Notes: generated by a model not told the origin, from the letters alone. Counted from the first letter of the stretch, positions 1 to 8,178 are shown. The stretch is DNA of 33,723 nt from Oscillospiraceae bacterium (GCA_009777725.1 WRLG01000031.1:1-33723), one strand, 5' to 3'. Numbers and translations are program-made.

Positions 1-269
1 TCCGCGAATTATCGGCGGATGAAAAAGCGCGTGATATGTATGAACGCCAAGAAAAAGCAAGGCGGGATTTTGAGTGGGCTGTGGATTATGAGGTGGAAAA
101 GGGTATCAAAGCAAGGCAGCAGGAGTGGTTGCAGGAGGGTCGGCAGGAAGGTCGGCAGGAGGGATACATTAATGTTGCGCGAAACCTTATTAAAATGAAT
201 ATCCCGATAGACGATGTTATAGCGGCTACAGGGCTATCCCGCGAGGAAATTATGTCAATTTCTAATTGA
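1..269 (+). CDS. Rpn family (PD-(D/E)XK) protein, C-terminal part only
   Basis: The frame is open from the left edge of the window (codons begin at base 3) and ends in TGA at 267-269, so this is the last 88 codons of a longer gene. It shows the usual tail of Rpn (recombination-promoting nuclease/putative transposase) proteins: a charged helix, a short tandem repeat of Gln/Glu-Gly units (QEGRQEGRQEG) and a final small helical motif ending in TGLSREEI. Two full paralogues at 13466 and 14298 have the same tail type. The catalytic PD-(D/E)XK core would lie upstream of the window and cannot be judged. An internal ATG at 36 is not the real start, because the frame continues past it without a stop or ribosome site. 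The stop codon overlaps the -35 box of the next promoter. Confidence 0.75.
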   Translation, partial: RELSADEKARDMYERQEKARRDFEWAVDYEVEKGIKARQQEWLQEGRQEGRQEGYINVARNLIKMNIPIDDVIAATGLSREEIMSISN

Positions 270-294
270 CACCCCCGCCCAAATATGCTATAAT
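266..294 (+). promoter_or_regulatory. sigma-A-type promoter for the LRR gene
   Basis: TTGACA (266-271), exactly 17 bases, then TATAAT (289-294). Both hexamers match the vegetative consensus. It lies 39 bases before the ATG at 333, and its -35 box overlaps the stop codon of the preceding gene. Confidence 0.8.
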
Positions 295-332
295 AAAAAT
301 ACAAAAAATTAACAAGAAAGGTCTTGATTTTA

Positions 333-1558
333 ATGTCCAAATGTGCTACAATTTTAGCAAGCAAGCAAGCTTATCTCTGCCCTAACCGCCCTGGCAATCT
401 TCATCTCAATCTTTACCGCGCTGAATGTTTCAGCTGAAACATTTGACGGCGAGGGCTGGGAATTTGATTCTTTGACGGGCACGCTCACAGTTGAATCAAA
501 CAGAGGCACAAATATGTGGAGAGTGGATAAACACCCGGCTTCCTTTGAATTCAGCGATGTAACCTGTTATAATCGGAAACAGCGTTACGGAAATAGTTGG
601 TGGTGCGTTTAGGCAGACAAGCATAACCACCATAACCATACCCGAGGGCATTACTTATATAGACTTTGAAGCATTTTCTAATTGCACAAACTTAACCTCA
701 ATAACCGTTGCACCCGGCAACAGCAATTTTTCAGATATTGACGGTGTATTATTCAATAAAAACGCAACAGAATTAGTCCTATACCCGATTGGGAACGCAA
801 GAACAAGCTACACAATTCCAAGCGGCGTTACGAGCATAGGGCAAGCGGCATTTGCATTTTCAAGACTAACCTCAGTCATCATACCGAAAAGCGTTACAGC
901 CATAGGACCTCATGTGTTTTCGGGTATTACAGACCCGCTTTCGATAACATTCAATTCACGAACCCCACCGACATTCGGCAACAGCAATAATGTATTTTTA
1001 CTAAGCACCGACGAAATCACAATAGTTGTCCCATACGGCGCAAAGGCGATATATGCGGCGGTTGAACAGTTGAGTAACTTCACTATACATGAACGTCCCG
1101 CCCCTGCTATCCACGATGATGATGATAACAACAACCGCGGCGGCAACTCCGTAAGAGATACAATCATCAGCGGCGGCGGAATCGGCGGCGCGGCAGGGAG
1201 CGTAAACAACAGCGGCAAAACCGAAATCAACGGTCATTTTGAAAATGACACCTACATAAAACACTCCGAAATCCCGCTAGTTTACACAGCAGACAAAAGT
1301 TTCGCAGATTTCAGAGAAGTCCGCATAAACGGTCGCCGACTGACAAAGGGTACACATTACACCGTCAAAAGCGGCTCGACAATCATCACCCTTCTGCCCG
1401 AATATCTGGACGCACTTGAAACGGGAGAGCATGAATTAAGCGTTCATTTCAGCGGGCTTGCAGTGGTTAAGGCTTCGTTTGCCGTTGAAAATGCTGAGCA
1501 TGATGATGTTTCGACTTTGGCGGGGATTTTGGAGGATTTTGATTCAATTGACAATTGA
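333..1558 (+). pseudogene. secreted BspA-like leucine-rich-repeat protein, two frameshifts
   Basis: Three frames must be joined to read this gene. The start (ATG 333, weak site AAAGG upstream) encodes MSKCATILASK, then hits a 15-base AAGC repeat (356-370). Removing one 4-base unit continues in frame into a clear signal peptide ending NVSA, followed by ETFDGEGWEF. A second break near 565, repaired by removing one T, leads into BspA-like LRR_5 repeats (SVTEIVGGAF, IPEGITYIDFEAF, IPSGVTSIGQAAF, IPKSVTAIGPHVF). After a Gly/Asn-rich linker (about 1120-1225) comes an Ig-like X2-type domain (VRINGRRLTKGTHYTV ... LSVHFSGLAVV), ending at TGA 1556-1558. Such proteins are exported surface or secreted proteins. 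As sequenced the product cannot be made whole; either it is a pseudogene, it is phase variable at the repeat, or the assembly has indels. Confidence 0.75.
356..370 (+). repeat. AAGC tetranucleotide tract in signal-peptide codons
   Basis: 15 bases, 3.75 copies of a 4-base unit, directly at the point where the LRR reading frame is broken. Loss of one unit restores the frame from ATG 333 into the signal peptide. Confidence 0.85.
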
Positions 1559-1603
1559 TAATTGACGATTGACAATGAATGTATCGGCTTCGCCGACTGT
1601 AAT

Positions 1604-1702
1604 GTAGGGGACAGGCTTGCCTGTCCCGTGAGAACGCACTCCACTTGTGGTGGTATCCGCAGTATGTGATTCACCTGCGGGACGGGCAAGCCCGTCCCCT
1701 AC
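1604..1702. repeat. dispersed palindromic repeat, copy A
   Basis: Left arm 1604-1628 and right arm 1678-1702 are 25-base inverted copies, and each arm is itself a palindrome (core CAGGCTTGCCTG on the left, CGGGCAAGCCCG on the right). The hairpin preceding the arm (1584-1596) and the CTATTGTGCAGGT flank (1717-1729) recur around copy B at 28.7 kb, and the arm recurs in copy C at 32.2 kb. The difference between the arms is compensated on both sides of each stem. It behaves like a non-coding MITE-like family. Confidence 0.8.
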
Positions 1703-1787
1703 AGAATAAATTGACCTATTGTGCAGGTGGAAAATATGTGCGTCACAACGGCGCGCCGAGGGCGTCGCGCCCTACATATCAATAAAT

Positions 1788-1840
1788 TTAAAATAGTTTA
1801 TTTTAGCATTTAATTTAATTGCTAAAATAAACTATTTTAA
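1788..1840. repeat. 21-bp AT-rich inverted repeat
   Basis: Arms 1788-1808 and 1820-1840 (AAAATAGTTTATTTTAGCA and its complement at the core) are perfectly paired around an 11-base loop. It lies between two converging genes and could act as a bidirectional terminator, although the stem is AT-rich. A second perfect hairpin follows at 1842-1860. Confidence 0.7.
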
Positions 1841-1899
1841 TGTTACGCCACGGGCGTAACTCCGACATTGTTAACTGTTAATTGTTAATTATTAATTGT

Positions 1900-3189
1900 T
1901 CAAGAAACCCACCCTCTGAGCTTAACCGCATTTGCAACTCTTTTGATTGAGATTTGATACGCCGCGTCACGCATGTTAAGCTTTTGGCTCAGAGACAGTT
2001 CGTAGACTGAATCGAAGGCTTTATTCATGGTAAATTTAAGCTTATCCAAAACCTCTTCCTTGCTCCAGAAATAATTCATATTGCACTGAACCTGCTCAAA
2101 ATAACTGCATGTCACGCCGCCGGCGTTGCAAAGAAAATCGGGTATAAGGGAGATTCCGGCTTCGGCAATCAGCGGGTCGCAGTCGGGGGTGGTCGGTCCG
2201 TTCGCGCCTTCGCAGATGACCGATACTTTTTTGCTTATTTTTCCGAAAACTGCGGGGGTAATCTGGTTTTCCAAGGCGGCGGGTATGAGTATGTCAACCT
2301 CCTGCGTGAGCCACGCATCCCCGTCTAAAACCTCATAGCCCAAGGCTTTCGCTTTTTCTGTTTCGATACTGCCGAATGAATCTTTAATGCTGACGAGTTG
2401 TTCTATATTACAGCCGCCGGATTTTTTGAAAGTATAAGCCTTTTGAGCGGCTTGATTCCAGCAGGATACGGCAATCACCTTGCCGCCCATCTCCGTGTAA
2501 AGGCGCGCCGCATATTCGGCGACATTTCCGAAGCCCTGTATGCTTGCGGTCGTTGCTTCGGGTGCAAGCTTTTTGGCTTTAAGCAAAGCTTCCAGCGTAT
2601 AAACAACTCCGTAGCCGGTCGCCTCGGTTCGCCCGAGCGAGCCTCCCAAGCCAACGGGCTTGCCTGTGATGACCCCGGGGTAATGCCCTCCTGCTATGGT
2701 TTCATATTCGTCAAGCATCCAAAGCATGTGCTGCGCGTTTGACATCACATCGGGGGCGGGTACATCAATGTTCGGACCGACCTGCGAGAAAAGGCGGCGG
2801 ATATAACCGCGGCAAAGCCTTTCCTGTTCGCCCTGCGAAAGGTCGGGGGGGTTGCACACAACGCCGCCCTTTCCTCCGCCCAGCGGAATATCGACCACAG
2901 CGCATTTCCATGTCATCCAAGTAGCCAAGGCGCGGACGGTGTCAGCCGTTTCGTGGGGGTGAAAGCGTATGCCGCCCTTTGCGGGACCTAAGGCATCGTT
3001 ATGCTTAATGCGGTATGCTTGAAAAACCTTAGTTGAGCCGTTGTCCATTTTAACGGGGATTGTAAAGTGAAATTCCTTCATCGGGGTACGCAGAAGCTCC
3101 CTTGTTCCGCTGTCGAGGTTTAACTGCTCCGCCACCTTGTCAAATTGCGCGCGGGCATTTTCAAATGGATTATAAACTGCCATAGACAT
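1900..3189 (-). CDS. gdhA: glutamate dehydrogenase (Glu/Leu/Phe/Val family)
   Basis: 429 residues, full length for a hexameric bacterial GDH that interconverts glutamate with 2-oxoglutarate and ammonia in the cytoplasm. Visible landmarks: AKGGIRFHP (about 70-78), catalytic-lysine loop GGGKGG (104-109), PAPDV (144-148, catalytic Asp region) and the Rossmann motif GFGNVAEYAA (219-228). The strand after the second Rossmann beta reads AVSCWNQ, where NAD-specific enzymes usually have an acidic residue after AVS; cofactor preference is therefore open. The start at 3189 has AAGGAAGAG upstream; a second ATG two codons later is a poorer fit. Only 26 bases separate the ATG from a terminator-like hairpin (3216-3250) after rpsU, so no separate promoter is visible. 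Some relatives are leucine or phenylalanine dehydrogenases, but the length and the PAPDV region favour GDH. Confidence 0.93.
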   Translation of the reverse strand: MSMAVYNPFENARAQFDKVAEQLNLDSGTRELLRTPMKEFHFTIPVKMDNGSTKVFQAYRIKHNDALGPAKGGIRFHPHETADTVRALATWMTWKCAVVDIPLGGGKGGVVCNPPDLSQGEQERLCRGYIRRLFSQVGPNIDVPAPDVMSNAQHMLWMLDEYETIAGGHYPGVITGKPVGLGGSLGRTEATGYGVVYTLEALLKAKKLAPEATTASIQGFGNVAEYAARLYTEMGGKVIAVSCWNQAAQKAYTFKKSGGCNIEQLVSIKDSFGSIETEKAKALGYEVLDGDAWLTQEVDILIPAALENQITPAVFGKISKKVSVICEGANGPTTPDCDPLIAEAGISLIPDFLCNAGGVTCSYFEQVQCNMNYFWSKEEVLDKLKFTMNKAFDSVYELSLSQKLNMRDAAYQISIKRVANAVKLRGWVS

Positions 3190-3215
3190 ATAATTTATGC
3201 TCTTCCTTTCTTAAT

Positions 3216-3250
3216 AAAAGCAACCGCCCGTTTTTTGTGCGGTTGCTTTT
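3216..3250 (-). terminator. bidirectional intrinsic terminator between rpsU and gdh
   Basis: 12-bp stem AAAAGCAACCGC (3216-3227) with its complement at 3239-3250 and an 11-base loop. It gives a U-rich tail on either strand. It begins just 4 bases downstream of the rpsU stop and sits directly before the gdh ribosome site, so it may also act as an attenuator of read-through into gdh. Confidence 0.8.
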
Positions 3251-3253
3251 TAT

Positions 3254-3427
3254 TTAATATTTGCGTTTACGCGCCGCTTCAGACTTTTTCTTACGTTTTA
3301 CCGAAGGCTTTTCATAATGCTCCCTTTTGCGTACCTCGGCAATAACGCCGTCCTTTTGACAGCTTCTCTTGAAGCGTTTAAGGGCAGTGTCTAAAGATTC
3401 GTTTTTACCAACTCGGATTTCAGCCAT
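3254..3427 (-). CDS. rpsU: 30S ribosomal protein bS21
   Basis: 57 residues beginning [20 protein letters not shown] and ending in the very basic tail [14 protein letters not shown], the standard bS21 layout: an N-terminal strand and helix, then an Arg/Lys-rich helix that binds 16S rRNA near the anti-Shine-Dalgarno region of the small subunit. The start at 3427 is chosen over an in-frame ATG nine codons upstream because AAGGGAGGG sits just before it and because the family begins with this sequence. It has its own consensus promoter (3492-3520) and a terminator directly after the stop. In many Bacillota rpsU sits beside yqeY or near dnaG; here its neighbours are gdh and leuS instead. Confidence 0.96.
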   Translation of the reverse strand: MAEIRVGKNESLDTALKRFKRSCQKDGVIAEVRKREHYEKPSVKRKKKSEAARKRKY

Positions 3428-3491
3428 TTTATTCCCTCCCTTACCCAAAGGCACGGGTTAAATTTGAAGTTATTTTTTATATAACTACATA

Positions 3492-3520
3492 ATTATACAG
3501 GATAATAAGGGCTTTGTCAA
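3492..3520 (-). promoter_or_regulatory. sigma-A-type promoter of rpsU
   Basis: On the minus strand TTGACA (3520-3515), 17 bases, TATAAT (3497-3492). Both boxes are perfect matches. The start codon of rpsU is 64 bases downstream. Confidence 0.85.
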
Positions 3521-3544
3521 GCCTTAAATGAAAATTTATTAAAT

Positions 3545-3601
3545 AAAAATACCGCAAGAGCAGCCGGATTGGTAAAATTTTACTGCCCCTGCGGTATTTT
3601 T
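3545..3601 (-). terminator. terminator of leuS (bidirectional form)
   Basis: Outer stem AAAAATACCGCA (3545-3556) pairs with TGCGGTATTTTT (3590-3601); inside lies a second palindrome, GTAAAATTTTAC. On the minus strand the stem is followed by a T-rich stretch. It begins 35 bases after the leuS stop and precedes the rpsU promoter. Confidence 0.8.
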
Positions 3602-3635
3602 GCCGAGCCGATATAAGATTGATTATACTCTCAGT

Positions 3636-6059
3636 TTATTTAACCACAATATTTACAAGTCTGCCCTTAACATAAAGCTCCTTGACGATTTTTTTGCCGT
3701 CAATCAGCCTTGCTATATCAAGCTGGGACTTGGCGGTGTTCAGCACATCGCCCTGCTCCGCATTGGAGGGGATGTTAACCTTTGCCCGAACCTTGCCGTT
3801 AACCTGAACGGCGATTTCAATCTCATTATCAACGCACAAAGCCATGTCATACTCCACCCATTTTTGCTGGTGGATAAACTTCCCGAAAGCCTTTTTAAAC
3901 AGCTCGGAAGTAATATGCGGCGCGAACGGGTTCAGCAAAATCAAGAATGTGCGAAACTCCGTCAAACTGATTCTTCCGACCCCGTAAATTTCATTCAGCA
4001 GGGTCATTAACGCCGCTATTGCCGTGTTAAATTTGAGAGCTTCAATATCCTCCGTCACTTTTTTAATCGTTTTGTGTATCACAACCGTCAACTCTTCGCT
4101 ATATTCATCTCCGTTATTACTGTTAGTATAACAAATAATGTGATGCAATCCAAAAACCCTGTCAAGAAAACGCTTACAGCCCTTGATTGAGGATTGGCTC
4201 CAAGGGGCAGTCTTCTCAAAGTCGCCTATGAACATCTCATAAAGCCGCAGCGTATCCGCGCCGTATTCGGCGATAACATCATCGGGGTTTATGACGTTTC
4301 CGCGGGATTTTGACATTTTTTGCCCATCCTCCCCCAGAATCATTCCATGAGAGGTTCGCTTTAAATATGGCTCTTTATTCTTAACTACACCTATATCAAA
4401 GAGGAATTTGTGCCAAAATCTGGAATACAACAGGTGAAGCGTTGTATGTTCCATGCCGCCGTTATACCAGTCAACGCCCATCCAGTAGTCCAACGCTTCT
4501 TTTGAAGCAAGAGCCCCCATATTATCCGGGTCGCAATAGCGCAGAAAATACCATGACGAGCCTGCCCACTGGGGCATCGTGTCCGTCTCGCGTTTAGCCG
4601 CGCCGCCGCAAGCGGGGCAGGTGGTGTTTACAAAGCTCTCCAGCGTTGCAAGCGGGCTTTCGCCCGTGTCGGTCGGCATATAGCTCTCGACCTCGGGGAG
4701 CATAAGCGGCAGTTGGCTTTCGGGTACAGGGACAAAGCCGCACTTTTCACAATATACTATGGGTATAGGTTCGCCCCAATATCGCTGTCTGGAGAATACC
4801 CAATCGCGGAGCTTAAAGTTTTCTTTCGGAGCTCCCAGACCTTTTTCTTCAAGCCAAGCGGTTATCTTCGCCTTCGCTTCCTCTACGGGCAGTCCGTCCA
4901 AAAAGCCGCTGTTTACCATAATCCCGGTTGCACAGTCGGTGAACGCCTCAACCTCGATATTCCCGCCCTTAACGACCTCGATAATGGGCAGGTTAAACGC
5001 CTTTGCGAATTCATAGTCGCGGGTATCATGCCCGGGGACTGCCATAATCGCGCCCGTCCCGTAGGACATCAAGACATAGTCCGATATAAATATAGGGATA
5101 TTTTCGCCGTTTACGGGGTTCACAGCTGTAACGCCTTGGAGCTTTACACCCGTTTTATCCTTAGCAATTTCAGTCCGCTCAAAGTCGGATTTGCGGGCGG
5201 ATGCGTCTTGGTATGCTTTTATCTCAGCGTTATTTAAAAGCAAGCTCTCCCACTTTACAAGGTACGGGTGCTCGGGTGAAATTACCATATAAGTCGCGCC
5301 GAAAAGGGTGTCGGGTCGGGTGGTGTAAACCCGCAAAGTATCGCCGCTTGAAGTGGAGAAATCCACCTCCGCGCCCGTTGAATGTCCTATCCAGTTAATT
5401 TGCCCCGCCTTGACCCTGTCGGGATAATCCAGCCCCTCCAAGTCGTCAATCAGCCGCTTTGCATATTGGGTAATTTTAAGCATCCATTGCGATTTGACCT
5501 TGCGAATCACCTCGCAGCTGCACCGCTCGCAAACCCCCGAAACAACCTCCTCATTAGCCAAAACAACCTTACAGGAGGTGCACCAATTAACAGCCATTTC
5601 TTTTTTATAAGCAAGCCCTTTTTTAAACAACTGCAAGAAAATCCATTGCGTCCATTTATAATAATCGGGGTCTGTCGTGTCAACCTCCCGCAGCCAATCG
5701 AATGAAAGCCCAATCGCTTTAAGCTGGGCGCGGAATCGGTTGACGTTATTTCGCGTGACGATTGCGGGGTGGATTTTGTTTTTGATGGCAAAGTTTTCGG
5801 TAGGCAGTCCAAAGGCATCCCAGCCCATCGGAAAAAGGACATTATACCCCTCCATCCTCCGCTTGCGGGCTACTATGTCCATAGCCGTATACGGTCTTGG
5901 GTGTCCCAGATGAATCCCCTGCCCCGACGGATAAGGAAACTCAACCAGCGCGTAATACTTAGGCTTCGTGTAATCATTTTGGGCATGGAACGTGTCATTC
6001 TCTTCCCAATAGTTTTGCCATTTCTTTTCAATGGTCTTAAAATCATAGCGGTCGTTCAT
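3636..6059 (-). CDS. leuS: leucyl-tRNA synthetase
   Basis: 807 residues, normal for a bacterial LeuRS, the class I enzyme that charges tRNA-Leu in the cytoplasm. Signatures in order: HIGH box as HLGH (50-53) in [16 protein letters not shown]; zinc-type cysteines C160-x2-C163 and C177-x2-C180; CP1 editing domain with [12 protein letters not shown] (246-257) and [10 protein letters not shown] (343-352); a second cysteine-rich insert with CEKC and CPAC pairs (about 437-484); KMSKS (581-585); then the helical anticodon-binding and C-terminal domains. The start has AAAGGAAC seven to eight bases upstream. No T-box leader is seen. Instead, the 35 bases around the start are duplicated 59 bases upstream and form a mini-ORF (6104-6118). 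The upstream gene ends only 85 bases before, so transcription may come from there. Confidence 0.97.
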   Translation of the reverse strand: MNDRYDFKTIEKKWQNYWEENDTFHAQNDYTKPKYYALVEFPYPSGQGIHLGHPRPYTAMDIVARKRRMEGYNVLFPMGWDAFGLPTENFAIKNKIHPAIVTRNNVNRFRAQLKAIGLSFDWLREVDTTDPDYYKWTQWIFLQLFKKGLAYKKEMAVNWCTSCKVVLANEEVVSGVCERCSCEVIRKVKSQWMLKITQYAKRLIDDLEGLDYPDRVKAGQINWIGHSTGAEVDFSTSSGDTLRVYTTRPDTLFGATYMVISPEHPYLVKWESLLLNNAEIKAYQDASARKSDFERTEIAKDKTGVKLQGVTAVNPVNGENIPIFISDYVLMSYGTGAIMAVPGHDTRDYEFAKAFNLPIIEVVKGGNIEVEAFTDCATGIMVNSGFLDGLPVEEAKAKITAWLEEKGLGAPKENFKLRDWVFSRQRYWGEPIPIVYCEKCGFVPVPESQLPLMLPEVESYMPTDTGESPLATLESFVNTTCPACGGAAKRETDTMPQWAGSSWYFLRYCDPDNMGALASKEALDYWMGVDWYNGGMEHTTLHLLYSRFWHKFLFDIGVVKNKEPYLKRTSHGMILGEDGQKMSKSRGNVINPDDVIAEYGADTLRLYEMFIGDFEKTAPWSQSSIKGCKRFLDRVFGLHHIICYTNSNNGDEYSEELTVVIHKTIKKVTEDIEALKFNTAIAALMTLLNEIYGVGRISLTEFRTFLILLNPFAPHITSELFKKAFGKFIHQQKWVEYDMALCVDNEIEIAVQVNGKVRAKVNIPSNAEQGDVLNTAKSQLDIARLIDGKKIVKELYVKGRLVNIVVK

Positions 6060-6140
6060 TTTTTTTAGTTCCTTTCAATTAATGTTCTGATTTAAATTTA
6101 AACTTAGCGGTCGTTCATTTTTTTAGCTCCTTTCAGTTTC
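6046..6140 (-). repeat. direct duplication of the leuS start region
   Basis: Bases 6046-6080 and 6105-6138 are near-identical, covering the first codons of leuS, its A-run and its ribosome site. Copy spacing is 59 bases. Differences are one base fewer in the T-run and a few substitutions near the ribosome site (AAAGGAGC in the upstream copy, AAAGGAAC in leuS). Confidence 0.85.
6104..6118 (-). CDS. mini-ORF M-N-D-R upstream of leuS
   Basis: ATG AAC GAC CGC TAA with the ribosome site AAAGGAG eight bases upstream, stronger than that of leuS itself. It arises from the duplicated leuS start, in which the fifth codon became a stop. The stop lies 44 bases before the leuS ATG. It has no leucine codons, so classical leucine attenuation is not supported; it could compete for or couple ribosomes, or be a neutral by-product. 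Confidence 0.4.
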   Translation of the reverse strand: MNDR

Positions 6141-6144
6141 ATAG

Positions 6145-6942
6145 TTATTTTCTCGCCAGCCGTGCTTGCCATACTTCGTTTATCTTTTGGCGTTGCTCTT
6201 TTCTGTCATGGAAGAGCTTTTCAAATAATTCTTTGTCTACCGTTTTAAGCATATATCTTTCGACACCCTCATCAGACTGTTCTTCGTCCTCGTAAATAAA
6301 AAATATAAAATTTTCTGCTTTATTTATAAAATCAAGGTTTTCTTTTATCCGCAATGCAACGTCAAGGATTATCTCGTTGTACATATCATGATAAGGGCAA
6401 CGTATGCGTTTGTAGTAATCGGGATAATTATTAAAATCAATCTCAAAGCAAGGAGAGCCATCAGCAAACCGCCCTGTTGTAACTTCAATGCAAAATTTGC
6501 CGTCAGTCGTCTTAAATTCTCGCTTTGGGTCTGATTCGCCGTACCATGTTCCGCAAGTAATTAAATAGTATATGTTATGAAAGTTGTTATAAACATCGCT
6601 GTTATAAACTTGACGTTCATCGTTTGGAGATACGACATTGTGAAAATCTCCAACGCTGTATTCTAAGCCGCAAAAACCATAAATATCTAAATCCCCAAAA
6701 TCGTCATCATTATATGTTTCTTTATCATGTTCGGCATACCATTCGGCGGAAGCCTTTAATTGCTTTTTATTGTTATACACAAGCCAAACTCTGCCCCCGT
6801 TTGAGACAGCACAAGTCAAAGCAATCGCAATTACCTCGTCATTTTCTTCAGTCAGCGAAAATTTCTTTAACGCTGTTATCAAGCAGTTATAAAGTTCTTC
6901 TTTTATAACCTCTATGTCAAACAAACCGAAAATATCTTTCAT
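6145..6942 (-). CDS. uncharacterised acidic cytoplasmic protein (possibly DUF4303-like)
   Basis: 265 residues, no signal peptide or membrane segment. The start at 6942 is supported by GAGGGA seven to nine bases upstream. The N-terminal half has the pattern helix (EVIKEELYNCLITALKKF), strand (VIAIALTCAV), strand (GRVWLVYNN), then a long acidic and aromatic middle (YNDDDFGDLDIYGFCGLEY). This reminds me of DUF4303-type proteins, but I cannot confirm the family. There are no recognised catalytic motifs. It follows the hepT gene by 35 bases on the same strand and precedes leuS. Its place at the end of a toxin-antitoxin run hints at a conflict or immunity role, which is only inference. Confidence 0.7.
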   Translation of the reverse strand: MKDIFGLFDIEVIKEELYNCLITALKKFSLTEENDEVIAIALTCAVSNGGRVWLVYNNKKQLKASAEWYAEHDKETYNDDDFGDLDIYGFCGLEYSVGDFHNVVSPNDERQVYNSDVYNNFHNIYYLITCGTWYGESDPKREFKTTDGKFCIEVTTGRFADGSPCFEIDFNNYPDYYKRIRCPYHDMYNEIILDVALRIKENLDFINKAENFIFFIYEDEEQSDEGVERYMLKTVDKELFEKLFHDRKEQRQKINEVWQARLARK

Positions 6943-6977
6943 AACAGTTCCCTCATTGAGTTTTGCTATTTCCTACA

Positions 6978-7316
6978 CTACCCTGCTCCTATAATTGATT
7001 TTAGTTGCAGGATGAGTTTTGGTATATGTTCCGTAGCTGCCTCATAGACAATTTGCATATTTACATCTTCATATGAATGAAAAATTCGATTGCGTATACC
7101 TATAAGTTCGTTCCAAAAAATATTGTGATGTCGCTCTCTTTCTTCTAGACTTATTGAGTTGGCTTTCTCGCCAATATGTCCGATTGCAAAGAGAACTAAA
7201 TCTTGAATATCTTCATCTTCAAGAAACAGTTCTAACGAAACGCCTTCAATGCGTCGTTCAACTCGTTTTGCAAACATATACATACTCTCGAAATACGCAA
7301 AATCTCTATCGTTCAT
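6978..7316 (-). CDS. hepT: HepT-like toxin (DUF86, HEPN RNase)
   Basis: 112 residues, all-helical, with the HEPN signature R-x4-H-x-Y as RNRIFHSY (R75, H80, Y82). In characterised MntA-HepT pairs this motif forms a dimeric RNase (tRNA or mRNA cleavage), and the tyrosine is the site where the partner adds AMP units to block activity. The first 11 bases overlap the end of the nucleotidyltransferase gene (7306-7316), giving the antitoxin-then-toxin arrangement expected of this type VII system. The motif residues are intact, so the toxin could be active. Length fits the family (110-140 residues). Confidence 0.88.
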   Translation of the reverse strand: MNDRDFAYFESMYMFAKRVERRIEGVSLELFLEDEDIQDLVLFAIGHIGEKANSISLEERERHHNIFWNELIGIRNRIFHSYEDVNMQIVYEAATEHIPKLILQLKSIIGAG

Positions 7317-7605
7317 ATATAACTACTCCGGTCGTTAAAATTTCATTTTCCATTTTAGAGCCTTTTTTTATTTCACGTCGCTCAAATATGTCAGACTTTA
7401 TAGGCAGGGCTTGCGCTATTTCATATTGTGCGGTAAAGAAATTCAATCCTCTCAAGAATCCGTTGCTGTCTATCACCATGTCAATATCGCTGTTTTCTGT
7501 AGCTGAACCTTTTGCGTAAGAGCCGAAAACAATAGCACGCACAATGCCATGTTTTATAAATAGCGGTTCTAGTTGGGTTCTAATGTTTTGCAAGTCAATC
7601 ATCAT
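7306..7605 (-). CDS. mntA: MntA-like minimal nucleotidyltransferase antitoxin
   Basis: 99 residues. The nucleotidyltransferase signature GS-x10-D-x-D is exact: GSYAKGSATENSDIDMVID with G28-S29 and D40/D42. In the MntA-HepT system this enzyme adds AMP to the HepT tyrosine and silences it. Two start codons lie in tandem (7605 and 7602); AAAGGAG sits upstream of both, slightly better spaced for the second. The gene overlaps hepT by 11 bases, so the two are translationally coupled. A third acidic residue should lie further along in the strand at about residue 72 (IKSDIFER), giving the full two-metal site. Confidence 0.9.
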   Translation of the reverse strand: MMIDLQNIRTQLEPLFIKHGIVRAIVFGSYAKGSATENSDIDMVIDSNGFLRGLNFFTAQYEIAQALPIKSDIFERREIKKGSKMENEILTTGVVIYER

Positions 7606-7622
7606 TCAAACTCCTTTCGCAA

Positions 7623-8144
7623 TTAAAAATCAATATCCCTATTACAACTGATATTCCATTCATTGGCATACTCAAACAAATCTCTCTCTAATTCATCAAC
7701 AGTCAATGCACAAAAATCATACAGCAAAAAAGTTTTTCTCTTACCTGTTATTTTGGAATCTGCATATAAATAATATGTATCAAAAAAGTATTTGGGGTTT
7801 GCGCTCGGGATAAATACGCTTAACAGCAAGGCTTTTAACCCCTCGCCCTTTTGTATATGCAAAGCGAAATTATATTCCTCAAACAGCAAATGTTCATGCC
7901 GCTTAAACCGTGTACATTGAACCGCCGTATCGGTTACCGTAATCGTAAGTTTTACAAAGACACACGGAACAGCGGCGGCGGAAATGACAACAAAAACAAT
8001 TGCCAACACAAAAATGTCATGAGGAACAGTTCCGTTATGTCTTGACATTAAAAATCCAACTAAAACAATAATCAAAGTCGTATATAATATGATGGCATAT
8101 TTCGCTATTACTTTCGTGTCGGATTTGTATTCTACTGTGTTCAT
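7623..8144 (-). CDS. small membrane protein of unknown family
   Basis: 173 residues. Two hydrophobic segments near the N-terminus (about 15-33 and 43-65) are separated by a short polar loop (SRHNGTVPHD). They are followed by a roughly 105-residue soluble region with mixed strands and a closing helix (LTVDELERDLFEYANEW). This layout, two membrane helices then a PH-like beta domain, occurs in several unrelated small envelope proteins, so no function is given. It is in the same run as mntA-hepT (17-base gap to mntA) but is not a usual member of that system. The start at 8144 has a G-rich but distant ribosome site (GAGGGGGA). Confidence 0.65.
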   Translation of the reverse strand: MNTVEYKSDTKVIAKYAIILYTTLIIVLVGFLMSRHNGTVPHDIFVLAIVFVVISAAAVPCVFVKLTITVTDTAVQCTRFKRHEHLLFEEYNFALHIQKGEGLKALLLSVFIPSANPKYFFDTYYLYADSKITGKRKTFLLYDFCALTVDELERDLFEYANEWNISCNRDIDF

Positions 8145-8178
8145 AATCCGCTCAAATCCCCCTCAATCCCCATTCAAG

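Larger units (their letters stand above)
1559..1899. other. gene-free spacer filled with palindromes and AT repeats
   Basis: No credible gene. From left to right it holds AATTGAC/AATTGATA-type AT repeats continuing from the end of the LRR gene, a small hairpin TCGGC-TTC-GCCGA (1584-1596), a pair of inverted GC-rich palindromes (1604-1702), another GC-rich palindromic module (about 1746-1774), a 21-bp AT-rich inverted repeat (1788-1840), a perfect 8-bp hairpin GTTACGCC/GGCGTAAC (1842-1860) and a TTAATTGTTAATT run up to the gdh stop. Confidence 0.7.

Noticed and set aside
333-600. Programmed ribosomal frameshifting in the LRR gene
   Set aside because: No slippery heptamer or downstream pseudoknot; the first break is explained by a 4-base repeat unit and the second by one base.
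4713-5237. 174-codon plus-strand open frame
   Set aside because: Antisense to leuS; no start signal and no protein-like pattern.
6060-6145. T-box leader for leuS
   Set aside because: Only 85 bases are available and neither the T-box sequence nor a terminator/antiterminator pair is present.
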